Assembly (NCBI GenBank): GCA_963575745.1
Contig: CAUYUJ010018862.1
Span: forward strand, 1 to 64,000
Length of the DNA stretch: 64,000 bases
Reading direction: 5' to 3'
DNA from: Prorocentrum cordatum
Lineage: Eukaryota; Sar; Dinophyceae; Prorocentrales; Prorocentraceae
How positions within the stretch are numbered: position 1 is the first letter of the stretch; each line of letters begins with the position of its first letter. Of the stretch, positions 31,701 to 43,160 are shown piece after piece. A program made the translations under genes and the position numbers. A model generated the notes under the pieces. The model had not been told where the DNA came from. It saw only the letters and a list, made by a program, of their open reading frames with translations, and did no database searches.

Positions 31701-31885
31701 GGGCTTTCGCGAAAAACGAAGTCCAGGTCGTATCATGGCCACCTAGACATCTCGCGCATAGCAGCCGATTCCATGGCAAAACGCGCTTGGGATAGCATGA
31801 GCCAGGAAACGGCGAATGACGCATATACACATACAAATGAATCTCTATATTTATACATGTATATGCATGTACGTACATATGAAAT
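28726..31885. other. No gene recognised
   Basis: Moderate-GC, mostly unique sequence. Open frames (e.g. 28,989-29,549 minus, 186 codons) have no recognisable motif and compete with frames on the other strand. Weak short-period repeats: GATCCCAGAATCG/TTTTGAAAA text at 30,600-30,890 and GGAATCGTCCC text at 31,315-31,470. A GCGCGCC-rich patch lies at 30,925-31,000. Confidence 0.4.
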
Positions 31886-31889
31886 TGAA

Positions 31890-31931
31890 AGCGAGGGAGA
31901 GAGAGAGGGATATCTATATATATATATATAC

Positions 31932-31985
<54 letters not shown>

Positions 31986-32290
31986 AGAGAAAGAGAGAGA
32001 GAGAGAGAAGAGAAGAGAGAGAAGAAACACACATAAAGTGAAGCATGCAGATAGAGAGACGGGAAAGAGAGAGAGCGAGAGAGAGAGAGAGACGCAACAA
32101 GGGGGATAGAGAGAGATAAACATAATACATAAAGACATGTGTATAACTGTATATATCTAACGAATGAGAGAGAGGGAGAAATAGAGAAAGCGAGAGCAAG
32201 AGAGAGAGAGAGGGAAAGAGAGAGAAAGAGAGAGAGAGCGATAAAGAGAGAGAGAGAGAGAGGGATAACGGGAGAGAGAAAACACATGAA
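31890..32290. repeat. (GA)n / (TA)n microsatellite
   Basis: TATATA at 31,913-31,935, GA runs 31,938-32,030, 32,055-32,130 and 32,165-32,280. Confidence 0.95.
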
Positions 32291-32399
32291 GGGAGGACGT
32301 GCGTATTTTCAAGCGATGTCGGGGGGACGTCGAGGAGCGTCACGTATGTCTCCCAAAATATCGCCTATAAAATCTGCTGCTGAGCAGATGGTCGGGCTT

Positions 32400-33400
32400 A
32401 CTCCTCCTCCTCCTCCTCCTCCTCCTCCTCCTCCTCCGCCCTCTCCTCTTTCTCTTGCTCCCCTGCTCCTCCTCCACCTCCTCCTTCCCCCCCTCTCCTC
32501 CTACTCTGCAGATCTCTCTCCCAATCTCCTTCTCTCTCCTTTTTTCTGCTCCTGCTCGTCATCTTCCTCCTCTTCCGGTTGCTCGCGTCCTGCCCTCATA
32601 AGACGGCCCCGAGGGGTCCGAACAATTTATCCCCCTAAGTTTTCGAGATGCATCAGCGCTCTCGCTTTTTCGGGTTCCTGACGCTCCACGAGAGCCCAAT
32701 GGACAGCCATCCAAGGGGCCCCCGAAACAGCCCCCAGGAGGGGAACGCGCACTGACGTTTCGCACTCCGCGCTCCAATCTGACCCCCGCGACCGCCAGCA
32801 GGTCCAGCAGAGGCCCCCCAGAGGCCCCCAAGAAGCTGCCAAGAGACCCCAGGAGGCCCCACGAGGCTCCCAAGAGGTCCGCAAGAGGCCCCCCGAGGCC
32901 CTCCGAGAGGCCTCCCGGGGTAGGCAGCAGCCCCTCGGTGCAGGCACTGCTCGGGGAACGAGGTCGTGTCAAGACCAGCTTGCCGAACACACGCTCGAGG
33001 CTTGACAACACGCATGAACGGCGGCCAGGTCTCTGCGGCAAGGCTCTGATGTGGTTTCCCCGAAGCCCGCCGATCGCTGTGCGCAGTTCTTCTGGGAGAG
33101 AAGGGGGAAAGGATAATGCGACCCCGCTGAGGCTTGTCACCGCCAGCAGCTTGCTGATATTGTAGCCGAGGTGCTTGAGACATATGAGCCCGGCGGTGAT
33201 GGACGCTGCCGCTTTGGCCAGCTGCACCATTGACGACTCCTGCGCGAACCCCCTCCTCCTCCTCCTCCTCCTCCTCCTCCTCCTCCTCCTCCTCCTCCTC
33301 CTCCTCCTCCTCCTCCCTCCTCTCCTCCTCTCCTCCTCCTCCTCCTCCTCCTCCTTCTCCTCCTCCTCCTCTCCTCCTCTTCCGCCCCCCCCCCCCCCCC
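32400..33400. repeat. TCC arrays flanking a GAGGCCCCC minisatellite
   Basis: (TCC)n at 32,401-32,440 and 33,249-33,398 with a C16 run, and irregular AGAGGCCCCCAAGAG units at 32,780-32,920. Minus-strand frames across the middle (e.g. 32,559-33,425) begin in the TCC array and show no domain. Confidence 0.75.
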
Positions 33401-33769
33401 CCTTAATGAGTGTCAACCCTACCAATAAGGATTTGGAGGCGTTGGCCCGACTGGAACGAGGGCTCCCGCCAAAGTCGGGAATGACTTTCCCTCGGTGATG
33501 TGGCGATAAGCGGCCAGGCTAGCACCTGGGAGCCGCGTTCACGCCAAAGCGCCATAGTCCCTCCCCTCCCCTTCCTTCCGCTCCTCTCTTAGCCTTACGA
33601 CCCCTCCCTCCCCTTCCTACTTTTGCTCCCCCTGGCCCCCCTTCACAATTACTCAATATGAATACTACTCTCCCTCTTCCCCTGATGACGGCCTGGGAGT
33701 GTCCGACCCCCCCCCGCGTACCGTTTTTTACACACAGGTTTCCCCAGAGTTGGGTTTTCGACTGCATTT

Positions 33770-33925
33770 TTTTTCAAAATGCTGCTCTCGCTGAGGCGCT
33801 GGCCTTATTTTCGGGCCCCGCTCGTTCCGAATCGTGCTCCCGCTGCAGCGCTGGCCTCATTTCCGCGCTTCCGCTCGTTTCGACTCGTGCTCCCGCTGCA
33901 GCGCTGGCGTCATTTCCCGTGCCAT
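33770..33925. repeat. Tandem repeat of about 55-60 bp, 3 copies
   Basis: CTCGTTYCGAMTCGTGCTCC, CGCTGCAGCGCTGGC, TCATTT recurs at about 33,780, 33,825 and 33,880, followed by CGCCATGCCATGCCGTGC-type text to 34,010. No gene in 33,401-34,135. Confidence 0.7.
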
Positions 33926-34135
33926 GCCACGGCGTGCAATGCAATGCTAAGTTGATACTACGCTTTGCGGTGCTCTTCTACGCCATGCCATGCCGTGCTC
34001 TACAATGCATCGCGTACCCTTTCGGGATCATTGCCCTGCTCGACATCCGACTGTGCGAGTAGAGAGGGGATGTGCACCATGGTAAGGGATGGGAGGGAGG
34101 GGTAGGATGTCAGATATGACGCGAACGCACCTAGC

Positions 34136-34243
34136 TTGCCCTTCCCCCTCCCCCTCCCCCTTCCCCTCCCCCTCCCGCTCTCCCTCTCCCTCCCTCTCTC
34201 CCTCCCCATCCCTCCCCCTCCCCCTTCCCCTCCCCCTCCCCCT

Positions 34244-34308
<65 letters not shown>

Positions 34309-34320
34309 CTCCCTCTATCC
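34136..34320. repeat. CCCTCC and CTCGTC microsatellites
   Basis: CCCCTCC-type units 34,138-34,240 and (CTCGTC)n 34,243-34,308; would lie in the intron after the next exon. Confidence 0.9.
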
Positions 34321-34359
34321 GTCCCCTCCCTCGCTTTCTGCCTCCCCCTCCCCCCATAC

Positions 34360-35130
34360 GCCTGGCTCCTGCGCGAACCTCCTCGAGGTTGCGGGCACGG
34401 ACTCCTCCAGGTTGCTCAGGTCGCCCGACACGTTGGGCCGCGACTTCGACTGGTCCAGCCGCTGGTTCAGCAGGCGCAGGGCCAGCCACCACGTGCTCAG
34501 GGTGTAGTTGAGCACCTGGAGCACCCAGACGCGCTGGATGGCGCCCCCCATCGTGGCGTTGGCGCCGGTGAGGCGGACCCCCTGGAGCACTACCACTGCG
34601 GCGTGGCACGCCGCGGAGACCACCACGCAGACGAGCAGCGGCGCCTCGGCCGCGCCCAGCAGCCGCAGCCACTGCTGCACGCCGCCCTCCGCGGCGGGCG
34701 CGGGCTCGGGCTCCAGCGGCGCCACCGGGCCCTCCCCTCGCACCACCAGCGGCTCCTGGGCGTCCGTGTCTTCCGCCGCGGCCTCGGGGGGCTCGGCGAG
34801 GGCGCGCTCGGCCTCGGCCCAGCCGCGGGCCCGCAGCCACTCCCCTGCCGCGCGCACGCGCCAGGCGCGCAGGCGGTGCCACGCGCGCGCCAGCCGGTGC
34901 GCCAGGCGCCTATCCACCGCCGCGCGCCAGAACACGACCACCGCCAGCTGCAGCAGCAGCACCCAGTGGGGCTCCGAGTACATCCGCACGGACTTCTTCG
35001 CCCACATGCCCGACAGCTGCTGCCAGCTCCTGCCCGGCAGCTGCGCCATGAGGCCCAGCGCGCTCGCGGGCCCCGCCCGCCTCGCCACCTGTCCCCGCCG
35101 CGACGCGCCGGAAGCGCCGCCTTTCCGCCC
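34360..35130 (-). CDS. Membrane-protein exon, function unknown
   Basis: A 257-codon frame bounded by an AG|G acceptor (GAGCAG|GGGCGG at 35,131) and a possible GT donor (CCAGGC|GTATGG at 34,359). Three hydrophobic segments are visible: PHWVLLLQLAVVVFW, APLLVCVVVSAACHAAVVVL and VWVLQVLNYTLSTWWLALRL, separated by an Arg/Ala-rich amphipathic stretch and an acidic loop (EAAAEDTDAQEPLV). A first in-frame Met suited for initiation is at 35,049 (MAQLPGRSW), but earlier residues may belong to another exon. The sequence resembles a multi-pass membrane protein fragment; I cannot name a family. High GC3 agrees with the other host genes in this window. Confidence 0.5.
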
Positions 35131-35869
35131 CTGCTCGGAGCAGGGCGAGTGGAGACAACGGAAGGTCAAAATCGAGCCCAAGATTCCCTCCCAGGCGCCA
35201 GCCGCACCAATTTTCCGAGCCTCGTCCAGCCGTGGGGACGAGGGCCCCCCTCGAAGGCCGAGTACCGTTGTCTCATCTCGCCCTCCTCTGACATATGATG
35301 CGCAGATCTCGACGCCCTGGTTTTCGGGTCATAATTCGGCTCCCCGGCGGCCGTTCGGGACGATCCGCGCACCCCCGGGACGCTCTCGGCGAGGCGCAGC
35401 TGCTGGAAATCGTCCCAAGGCTGGAAGGCTGGCGGGAACCGGCGACCGCAGACCTGACGGGAACCGACGACCGCAAACCTGGAGCCTCGAACCCGAACCT
35501 CTGGCCTGCTCCCCGGCGCTGGCGCCCGGAGGCGCTGGCGCCCCGATCGCCCCGGCCACCGCGGCCGCCACGGCCGCGGCCGCCCCTGGCGCCAGCGGCG
35601 CGCGCGCGGGCCGCGGCGGCCCGCGCCAGCGGGGCCGCGGCCCCAGCTCGGCGCTAGCAGAGGGCGCCCGCCGCAGCGCCTGGCACGCCGGGCCTCGCAG
35701 TGCCTGGTGGGGTCTCGGGCTCGGGCTCGGGCGGGCTCGGGCGCGGTGCTCGGGCTCGGGCTCGTGCTCGGGTTCCGTCTCGGGACCTTGCTCGGGCTCG
35801 GGCACTGGCACCGCCACGCTGGCGCCCCAGAGCCCATGGGCGAATGCCCAGGGGAGGGAGGAGGAAAAC

Positions 35870-35985
35870 GCAGGAGGAGGAGGAGGAGGAGGAGGAGGAG
35901 GAGGAGGAGGAGGAGGAGGAGGAGGAGGAGGAGGAGGAGGAGGAGGAGGAGGAGGAGGGAGGAGGAGGAGGAGGAGGAGGAGGAG
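35870..35985. repeat. (GGA)n microsatellite
   Basis: Near-pure GGA; the unique sequence 35,131-35,869 upstream contains GCTCGGGCTCGGG units (35,715-35,805) and no clear gene. Confidence 0.95.
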
Positions 35986-37240
35986 GAGCCGCGTCACAGC
36001 AGCAGTTGACAAGAGCATGGAGCGATTTTGTTTCAGCAGCTGAACAGCAGTGGATTGAGTTGTATCAGACTCCGAGGCAGGAGGCAGGCAAAATGTGTGG
36101 GCGTGCTCGTGCTTCGGAACCTCGTCTCGTGGATGAGTTACCTCGGTTGCCGCCGAAGTTCCCTCGTGTGTCGCCTGCGGTGCTCTGGCTTCGCTCTCTG
36201 GGCTCCTCGCTGGCTTTCGCGGCGTGCCGGCAGCAGCCTTTGACCAGGCTCAACGCGCTGCGGGCGGTCCGCAGGCTCATAGACAAAGGCCCTGTTGCGG
36301 TCACTTCAATGCATGATGGTGATGTCGGGCGGTGGTGGAGTGTACTGTCGGTCATTCCCATCGGCGAGATGGAGGTCGGTGCTCTAAAGTTGCTGGCGTG
36401 CAGTGTGAAATATCATGCGTCGCAGCTGGCGGAACGTGACATGCAGAACCGAGTTCGAGAGTTTCGCAGACGGGTGACGGCCCAAGCGGGCACTGGCACG
36501 GGTGGTCTGTTTGCCATCACTCGGGAAAACGTTCCCTGGGTCCCGTGTGCGCCTGATCGAGAGCGTCCGCATCTCCCTGTTCACAAACAACGTGAAAAGT
36601 GGAGCTTATGTAGGCGGAGTGGTCCCGTTGGCGGAAGGTCGGGGCGTGGCACAAGTGCGTGAGCTGGCCCGCTGATCTGGGTGAGAGGCCATCTAGGCCC
36701 AGCGCTGAGCTGCTGCGCAATGTGCTCATGACCTTCAAGAAGGCGTCAGGTGTAGGTTGCGACTCCACTCGTCCACGGCAACTGTTGGAGCTGGGAGGTG
36801 ATGCGCTCGAGTGCTTCATAGATCTGATCCTGGCGGTGGAGTCCTCAGCCTGTTGGCCTGCGTTCTGCACGAAGATCGCTTCCTTGCAGAAGAGGCTCGG
36901 CGGAGTTCGTCCGATTGCCCTGCTACACGTGCTGGCGCGAGTTCAGGCGCGTCTTCGGAGGCCGATTGCTGTATCTTGGGAGAGAGCGAACCACCGAGCG
37001 TATTTTTGGGCTTGTGCTGGGAGGTCTAGCGAGAGAGCGGTCTGGCAACAGACGGCTTGGGCAGAGTGGGCTACCTTCAAGTCTCGGGAGGCCAATGAAG
37101 GGGTTTGGTGCTCGGCTCAGGTGCTCTTGGATCTTCTGGAGGCCTTCGAGCAAGTGCAACATCACTGGCTCCTGCAGGCCGCTGTGGCCACTGGGTTCCC
37201 TCTTTGGCAACTTCGGCTCCGAGTGAGTGGAATTCCATAG
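35985..37240 (+). pseudogene. Non-LTR retroelement A: 5' part and N-terminal RT
   Basis: A frame ending at TGA 36,662 (RHSSS-like start after the GGA array, through LPRLPPKFPRVSP and LACSVKYHASQLAERD) is followed, in another frame from about 36,610, by reverse-transcriptase text: FKKASGVGCDSTRPRQLLEL, LGGVRPIALLHVLARVQARL (RT fingers) and VLLDLLEAFEQVQHHWLL, which corresponds to motif A with its Asp. It ends at a TAG in 37,238-37,240, where an unrelated 735-bp insertion begins. The frameshift near 36,600-36,660 and the insertion show a decayed copy. Orientation and domain order match the downstream fragments. Confidence 0.7.
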
Positions 37241-37974
37241 GGCTCGCAGGTACCTTGCGTTGGGGCAGGGCTCAACCTGAACAATGTTTTCTGTTGACGT
37301 TTCGTTTTCGTTTAAAAACGAAGTTTGAGCGAAAACGCCGGCCGGCGTTGCGCGGGCCGTTCTGGAACAAAACAGCGGGTGAACAAAACAGCGGCCCCCG
37401 AGCAACCGAAAACGAAACGCATAACAGAACGGTGGCACGGCCGCGGGCCACCAACAAAACGGAAAAAACTAAACGAGCGAGCGACAAGGAACAACGACGA
37501 CGACGACGAGTCAAGTGAAGGTTTAAGCAGCGAGAGCGCGAGTAACAATTTAGGCGGAGATCTAGATAAAGATTTAATCTGCGAGGGAGCGAGTGACGAT
37601 TTAGGTGGAGATCCCAGCGCAACCCCCCAGCGCACACTCGCACAGCACGACCCCCAGCACAACCCCCCTCCGCACAACCCCCCTCCGCAAAATTCCCCAG
37701 CACTCACCCCAACACACACCTCCAGCGCAATCACCCAGCACAAACCCCAAGCACAACCCCCCCCCAGCACAACTCCTCAGCACAACCCCCCAGCACAACC
37801 CCCCCCCCTCCCAGCACGACCCCCCAGCACAACCCCCGAGCACAACCCCCTGGCACAACCCCCTGGCACAACTCCCTGGCCCTCCCCCCCCAGCACAACC
37901 CCCCAGCACAACCTCCCAGCACAACCCCCCAGCACAATCCCCCAGCACAACCCCCCAGCCCAACGGTTGGGGTC
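37241..37974. repeat. Insertion with CCCCCCAGCACAA minisatellite
   Basis: 37,260-37,600 is A-rich coding-free text (AACGAAAACG words); 37,615-37,965 consists of 13-15-bp units CCCCCAGCACAAC. It separates the two halves of the retroelement RT. Confidence 0.8.
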
Positions 37975-38809
37975 CGTGGTGTCCGAAGGGATTGAGACCG
38001 AGCAAGCTATTCTCCCTGGGGATGGGTGGGCGACTACGTTGCTCAAACTTGCGCTCATTCTTCCCCTGGGCCAGGTGTGTAGGTTGCATAGAACTGTCAT
38101 GCCAGCGGTTGTGGTGGATGACATTTGACTTCAGCGTGTTGGAGGGCGTGAGCGGGTCTTTCGAGAGGTTGCGCAAGCAGCCAGAGAGTTGCAGACCGCT
38201 TTGGCCGAATAGGAATATTGCATTCAGGTCGATAAGACTCGCGTCCTTTCCAATGATCTCGATGCCAAGGCGGCGATTGCAAAAATGATTGCAAGAACTG
38301 GAGCCGTGGCTGTGCGACATGAGCGGAATCTCGGAGTTGACTGCAAGCCAGGCAGGAGGATAGATCGTCGAGCTCGGAAGGAGAAGATTCAGCAGGCTCG
38401 TGGGAAGGTGCGCAGGATGAAGCGCTTTTGGACAGGGGCGCGAAAGAGGTATGCAGCAGCACGGGTAGCACGATCAGGGATTGAGTCGAGCTATGCATAC
38501 GGCATGGCAGTGACGGGCTGTAATTGTGGTGAGCTGGAGGCTGCGAGATCTCTGGCCTTTGCGGCCATCGAGCCAAGAACTGCAGGCAAGAGCCGTGCGC
38601 TGTCATTTATGTGTCATGGAAAGATCGATCCGCTATATCGTGCGACTGCGTTGCCTGTGGTTGCCTTTGTCAGAGCTCTTTGGGAGTCCTGGGTGTCTAC
38701 GCGTGTTCTCGAGTTTTCCATGGGCAGAGTCCTCGAGGTCAAGCATTGGACTCATATTCAAGGGCCCTGTGGGGCTGTTAAGCTTTCTCTTGGAAGAGTG
38801 GGATGGTAG
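37975..38809 (+). pseudogene. Retroelement A: RT palm motif C and thumb
   Basis: One frame carries PAVVVDDI, equivalent to the catalytic YxDD of motif C, then continues through RVFREVAQAARELQTALAE, DKTRVLSNDLDAKAAIAK and RIDRRARKEKIQQARGKVRR to ALWESWVSTRVLEF. It is interrupted by an in-frame TGA at 38,126 and a TAG near 38,209, and ends at TAG 38,807-38,809. The end is homologous to 51,985-52,400, so the two loci are copies of related elements. Confidence 0.7.
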
Positions 38810-39243
38810 ATCTTGGAACCCTTCAAGTGGTGTACGCATGAAGGTGATGTGATCGATGTTCGTGAAGTGTGTCCGTGGTGCATCACGTAGCTGCTTGAGA
38901 GGGCGGTCGTGGCGTGGCAGTGGCAGTATGTCTCGTTTGACTGCTCGCTGGGGCATTTGGCCCAAGCAGCGGTCTGGGAGCCAATTGCAGCGCTGGTGAA
39001 CACCGGGCGACGCACGTCGCACGAGTGTAAGAACCTGCCAGTGTTGACGCATGAGCAGAGGGGATATCTTCGCTCAGTCATTGTGAACGGGCAGTGGCCC
39101 ATGGCGAGGAAGTTTGAGGCGAGGTACACTGACGATAGCGACTGTTTGCTGTGTGAGTCTGAGGGCACTCTGTTGCATAGGCACTTTTTCTGTGAGTCGG
39201 CTGAGCGTGGGCCTGTGCCTGCAGAGTTTCGTGTAGTGGCGGA
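38810..39243 (+). pseudogene. Retroelement A: zinc-knuckle region
   Basis: The same frame continues beyond TAG stops (38,807; about 38,888) with KNLPVLTHEQRGYLRSVIVN and CLLCESEGTLLHRHFFC, a C-x2-C-x8-H-x4-C knuckle typical between RT and RNase H in these elements. It breaks at the GGA array. Confidence 0.65.
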
Positions 39244-39414
39244 TCGGGCTGAGGAGGAGGAGGGAGGAGGGAGGAGGGAGGAGGGAGGAGGGAGGAGGGA
39301 GGAGGGAAGAGGGGGAGGGGGAGGAGGAGGAGGAGGAGGAGGAGGAGGAGGATGAGGATGAGGATGAGGATGAGGATGGGAGGAGGAGGAGGAGGAGAGG
39401 AGGAGGAGGAGGAT
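39244..39414. repeat. GGA / GGAGGGA / GATGAG microsatellite
   Basis: Interrupts the retroelement between the knuckle and RNase H and shifts its frame. Confidence 0.95.
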
Positions 39415-40692
39415 GAGACCCTGCTCGAGAGATGTCTTTGGGCCAGTGCGCGCGTGCCTGCAGATTGGGGGCCACCTGCCGAGCAGCAGACTGCGTGGCG
39501 CAGGCACGACGGCCTGGGGGTAATCCAGGCCGCTGCTGCGTATCTTGATGGGTCGGTCTTTGAGGGGGAGGAGGGGGAGGAGGAGGAGGAGGGGGAGGAG
39601 GGGGAGGAGGGGGAGGGGGAGGGGGAGGGGGAGGAGGAGGAGGAGGAGGAGGAGGAGGAGGAGGAGGAGGAGGAGGAGGAGGAGGAGGCGGAGGAGGAGG
39701 AGGAGGAGGAGGTGGGTGCCTGGGTGACTGGGTCGGTGGCGGGGTGGGCGATTGTCGCGGTGGCGTCCGAGCCGTCTGGGCTTCAGGATGTAGTGACTGG
39801 CTTATGCGCAGGGCCTGTGCGTGACATTGATGGCGCCGAACTATCGGCCCTAGTCCGGCTGTTACAAGTAGCAGTTCCGCCGATCGAGGCGGTGACAGAT
39901 ACTAATTTTGTTTACGAGGGTGTCTATGTGAGGGGGCCTGGGAGGACTACTGCGTACTGCAGCGCCTGGGCCTCCTTGTGGCGTAAGTTTTAGGCGCTCT
40001 TGGAAGACTCCGGGGGCCTCGGCGAAGGTGGCCTGGTGGTGCGAAGGATAAAAGCGCATCTGCCTGCCCAGGCCGTGCAGTCGGGGCTTGTGTCTAGACG
40101 TGACAGGTTTGGCAATCATCAGGCGGATATTTGGGCCAAGCAAGCAGCCTCGAGTGTGCGGATCCCTAGTGATGTGAGATAGCTCCGTCACAAGTCTCTC
40201 GCACTCGTCGAGAGAGTCTCGCACTGGGTCGGCACCGTCGGGGCGTCGATTGATGGTCGTGCCTGCGCTGTTGTTCGTCACTCGGCTCGTCCGATTCGGC
40301 CGCGTGTTTCGGCTGGCCTGGTTCAGCCCGTGCGATCGATTCTCGAGCACGATTGGCATGGCCCCGACGGAAACTGCTGGTGCAGACGTTGCCGTGTTTC
40401 TGAGCCTGCGCAGAGAGAGTGCGCTGGCTCTATTGTGTCTCGTGCGGTGGAAGCCTCGAGGAAGCTCGAGGCGCAGGGGGACACTCCACATAAGTTGGTG
40501 TCACTCGACACTGCACCGCGTTTCTGGAAGCAGGATCCCGCCGTGGCTTGTTTGGTGTGCGGGTCTCATTCTTCTAAGCAGTTGAAGAGCCTTCTTTCTC
40601 CTTGCAGAAAGCCGGGGCCCTCAGAAGGCTCATGGCAGGTTTCCTCCCTGAGGGAGGGGACAAGGTTGCGGCTATTATTAGAATGCTAGCCG
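39415..40692 (+). pseudogene. Retroelement A: RNase H and C-terminal Cys region
   Basis: All in frame 1 with two TAG interruptions (39,991 and 40,180). RNase H landmarks: AAYLDGSVFEG (first Asp), DIDGAELSALVRLLQV (Glu), AVTDTNFVYEGV (Asp) and GNHQADIWAKQAA with RIKAHLPAQAV. An in-frame (GGA)n of about 150 bp (39,563-39,714) puts about 50 glutamates between the first strand and the GWAIVAV strand. After the second TAG, HDWHGPDGNCWCRRC and DPAVACLVCGSHSSKQ provide further Cys pairs. The stops and the insertion make activity unlikely. Confidence 0.7.
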
Positions 40693-40737
40693 TGGCCTTA
40701 GTTGTGGTGCGCTCGGATGAGCGTTCCGATGCATCGG

Positions 40738-40800
40738 GAAGAGGAGGAGGAGGAGGAGGATGAGGAGGAGGAGGAGGAGGAGGAGGAGGAGGAGGAGGCT
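40738..40800. repeat. (GGA)n microsatellite
   Basis: GGA run between retroelement A and the next RNase H fragment. Confidence 0.9.
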
Positions 40801-40863
40801 GCTGGGAATGCCCACTCGCAGCGCAGGTGAGGGGAGAAGTCTGCTCGCCTGTTATGGTCCAGG

Positions 40864-41694
40864 ATGCGCTGTCGGCTGGGCCACAAAGTTTCCTTTTCTC
40901 TCGATGCTGGCTCCCCAAGTTTGTCCCTGAGCCTGCAGAGAACTAGGAGATGCACTATCGAGATGCTTCTGGTCCATGTGACAGGTTTGAGTTTACTCCT
41001 GGCGCAAAAATTTTACCCTGATGGAAATTGTCTCCGTCCGTCCTTGGGTGAGTTGGCCCGTGCGGGCTGGGGTGTTTGCGAGCTTGACGACCAAGGGAAG
41101 TTGCGCCGTGGGATTTCTGGGCCCGTTCCCAAACTTTTTGGTCAAACCTCTGGTGCATGGGAACGGGCTGCGTTGATGGTAGGATCGACTTGCACGGAAG
41201 GAGGGCTACCAAGTTCCCTTACAGTTGATTGCTAAGCTTTGATTAGGGATGGCCTCAACCCTCAGGCTGCCGTGTCACACAACTCGCTTGGAGCCCACTT
41301 TTTCAGGGAGACTGGCACGGACATCCCTGTAGGTTGGCTCACTCTCTTCAAGACCAAGGCCCACAGGGAAGACCAGCACGCTGAGAGCCCCGATGACCTC
41401 ACAGCCATCAGAGGCAACAAAGCAGCTGATTGGTTAGCAGGCCAGGGAGCCCAGCTGCATCGCTTATTCACGTTGCAGGCTGAAGAGATTGCCCACACCG
41501 TCAAGCAGTATTATAAGATGTGCTATGCTATGGCATCCGTACTCGCTGTGTGGCCCACCCCAGGAGAGATCTTCGGGGAGCTCTGGCTGGGTCCCTGGGG
41601 GGTTCGAGGTCCGAAAGACCCCCACGCCCCATATTGGAACGGTGACCACTACAGATGTGAGAATGAGACGCATCAGTCCGAAGACTCCGTTTGA
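40864..41694 (+). pseudogene. Second retroelement RNase H fragment (type B)
   Basis: Frame 1 shows FYPDGNCLRPSLGELARAGW (T-D-G replaced by P-D-G), a GPVPKLFGQTSGAWERAAL segment with the Glu, then after an in-frame TAA (41,233) WLTLFKTKAHRED and RGNKAADWLAGQGAQLH, the C-terminal GN..AD signature. It differs clearly from the RNase H at 39.5 kb, so it comes from another element type. Confidence 0.6.
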
Positions 41695-42370
41695 TTGCCA
41701 GGGTCGTCTGAATCCAAGTTTGTGTTCTGCCCTTTGGGACTCCTGGGTTTCTCGGTCACACGCTCCATGTGGCGTGGACGCTTCCCCGCGGGGCCCCAGC
41801 GCTGTCTTGCACGGCGCGTGGACCTTTCGCGACGATGAAGGCCCTTTCCCTGTCTGGGAGGTGTGTGCCCCAAACCCCGGGTCTAAAGAGCTGCGGGCCC
41901 TCCTGTCCCGCAGGCTGCCCTCTACCAAGTACACATCTGGCCCAGCTGCTCCTGTCGGCAGGAGCCCCCTCGGCGAGCTGGCGGAAAGGCTGCAGCAGGA
42001 CGCCAAGGCCACGGAGCTGAGGCAAGGAGGGGAGGGGGCGGGCCTCCTAGTTTTGTCTGTCGAGAGGCTGCAGCAGGATGCCTATGCCAAGGAGCTTAAG
42101 GTTGGAATTGGTAGGGTTTTTTTTGGGGGGGGGTTCTCATGCCTCCTGATTTGGGCGCCTGCAGGTGGCTGGGATACCACATGCAGTCAGTCCATTGCTG
42201 GGGTTGTCCCGAGAATGGTCCCGAAGGCTTTGTCCCCGTGGGGAGAAGATCTCCCAGCGCGCACGGTTTGGCGCTCGCCCTTGAATCAATTTGCCATGCG
42301 GCATTTATTTGCTTTTGCGTGTAGTGTTTGTTTAGGGTTCTGCACTGTAGGCCCTAGGTTGTTTTAGATT
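41695..42370 (+). other. Open sequence downstream of the RNase H fragment
   Basis: A frame remains open to 42,366 (includes GELAERLQQDAKATELRQ and an imperfect second copy VERLQQDAYAKELK) without a recognisable domain; possibly the tail of the type-B element. Confidence 0.3.
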
Positions 42371-42384
42371 ATCCATATTACCCA

Positions 42385-42475
42385 CGAGGAGGAGGAGGAG
42401 GGGGAGGAGGAGGAGGAGAAGGAGGAGGAAGAGGAGGAGGAGGAGGAGGAGGAGGAGGAGGAGGAGGAGGAATGG
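42385..42475. repeat. (GGA)n microsatellite
   Basis: GGA with occasional AAG. 42,476-42,779 is unique with no gene. Confidence 0.95.
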
Positions 42476-42779
42476 ACTTCGTTTGAAACGGGTGGTCGTG
42501 CCTGGGGGTGGAGAAATGCGCCAACCTCCGATCACAGAGCGCGACCAGCCGGACACGCGGCCCGCTGGTGGAGGATGAGGCGAGGGAATGTGGGGAGGGA
42601 CGGGGAGGATTTTCCAAGGCCCGCCGAACGGCCAGATGGGGAGAAGGCAGGAGGACAATGACGATGGACGGGTGGGTCCGAAACAGAAAACAACGGAAGA
42701 TAAGCCGGCGGCGAACTAAAACCGATCGTAATCGGTTCGCGGATTCTTGCCAGAGTTAACTTGTTGAGTTGCATCCAGC

Positions 42780-43160
42780 CGTGGCGAGGAGAGCCTCCAC
42801 CAAATCAGTGCAATCCTCCGAAACGACGAAGCCGACAAACCTTGATCTTCGATCCGACGAGGCCCCCGATTCCTGCAGAGACGAATTCTCCAGCTGCGCT
42901 TAGCCGTGGCGACAGGAGCTTCCAGAAAAGCAGCGGGAACCCCGAAACGACGACCTCGACCCTCCTCGACCCTCGATTCGACCGTAACGACGAGGAGCTT
43001 CCAGAAAAGCCTCCGAATCCTCCGAAACGACGACGTGGACGACCCACCGGAAGAGCCTTTGTTGAAGGGGCCCTGGGACGCACAAGTAAATACACACAAA
43101 TAACAGGATTTCCCATCGTTTTCCCATATTTTTCTGTGGAAGCGACGATTCTCTTTTTGT
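42780..43160. repeat. Repeats of about 100 bp with CCGAAACGACGA
   Basis: AATCCTCCGAAACGACGA, AGCTTCCAGAAAAGC, CCTCGACCCTCGAT words recur at 42,822, 42,938 and 43,015; diverged copies at 44,320-44,460. 43,065-43,180 is a partial copy of the right arm of the 45-kb palindrome (AAGGGGCCCTGGGACGCA, then TTTTCCCATATTTTTCTG). Confidence 0.6.

Noticed and set aside
32559-33425. 288-codon minus-strand frame
   Set aside because: Starts in a TCC array and crosses a GAGGCCCCC minisatellite; no conserved segment.
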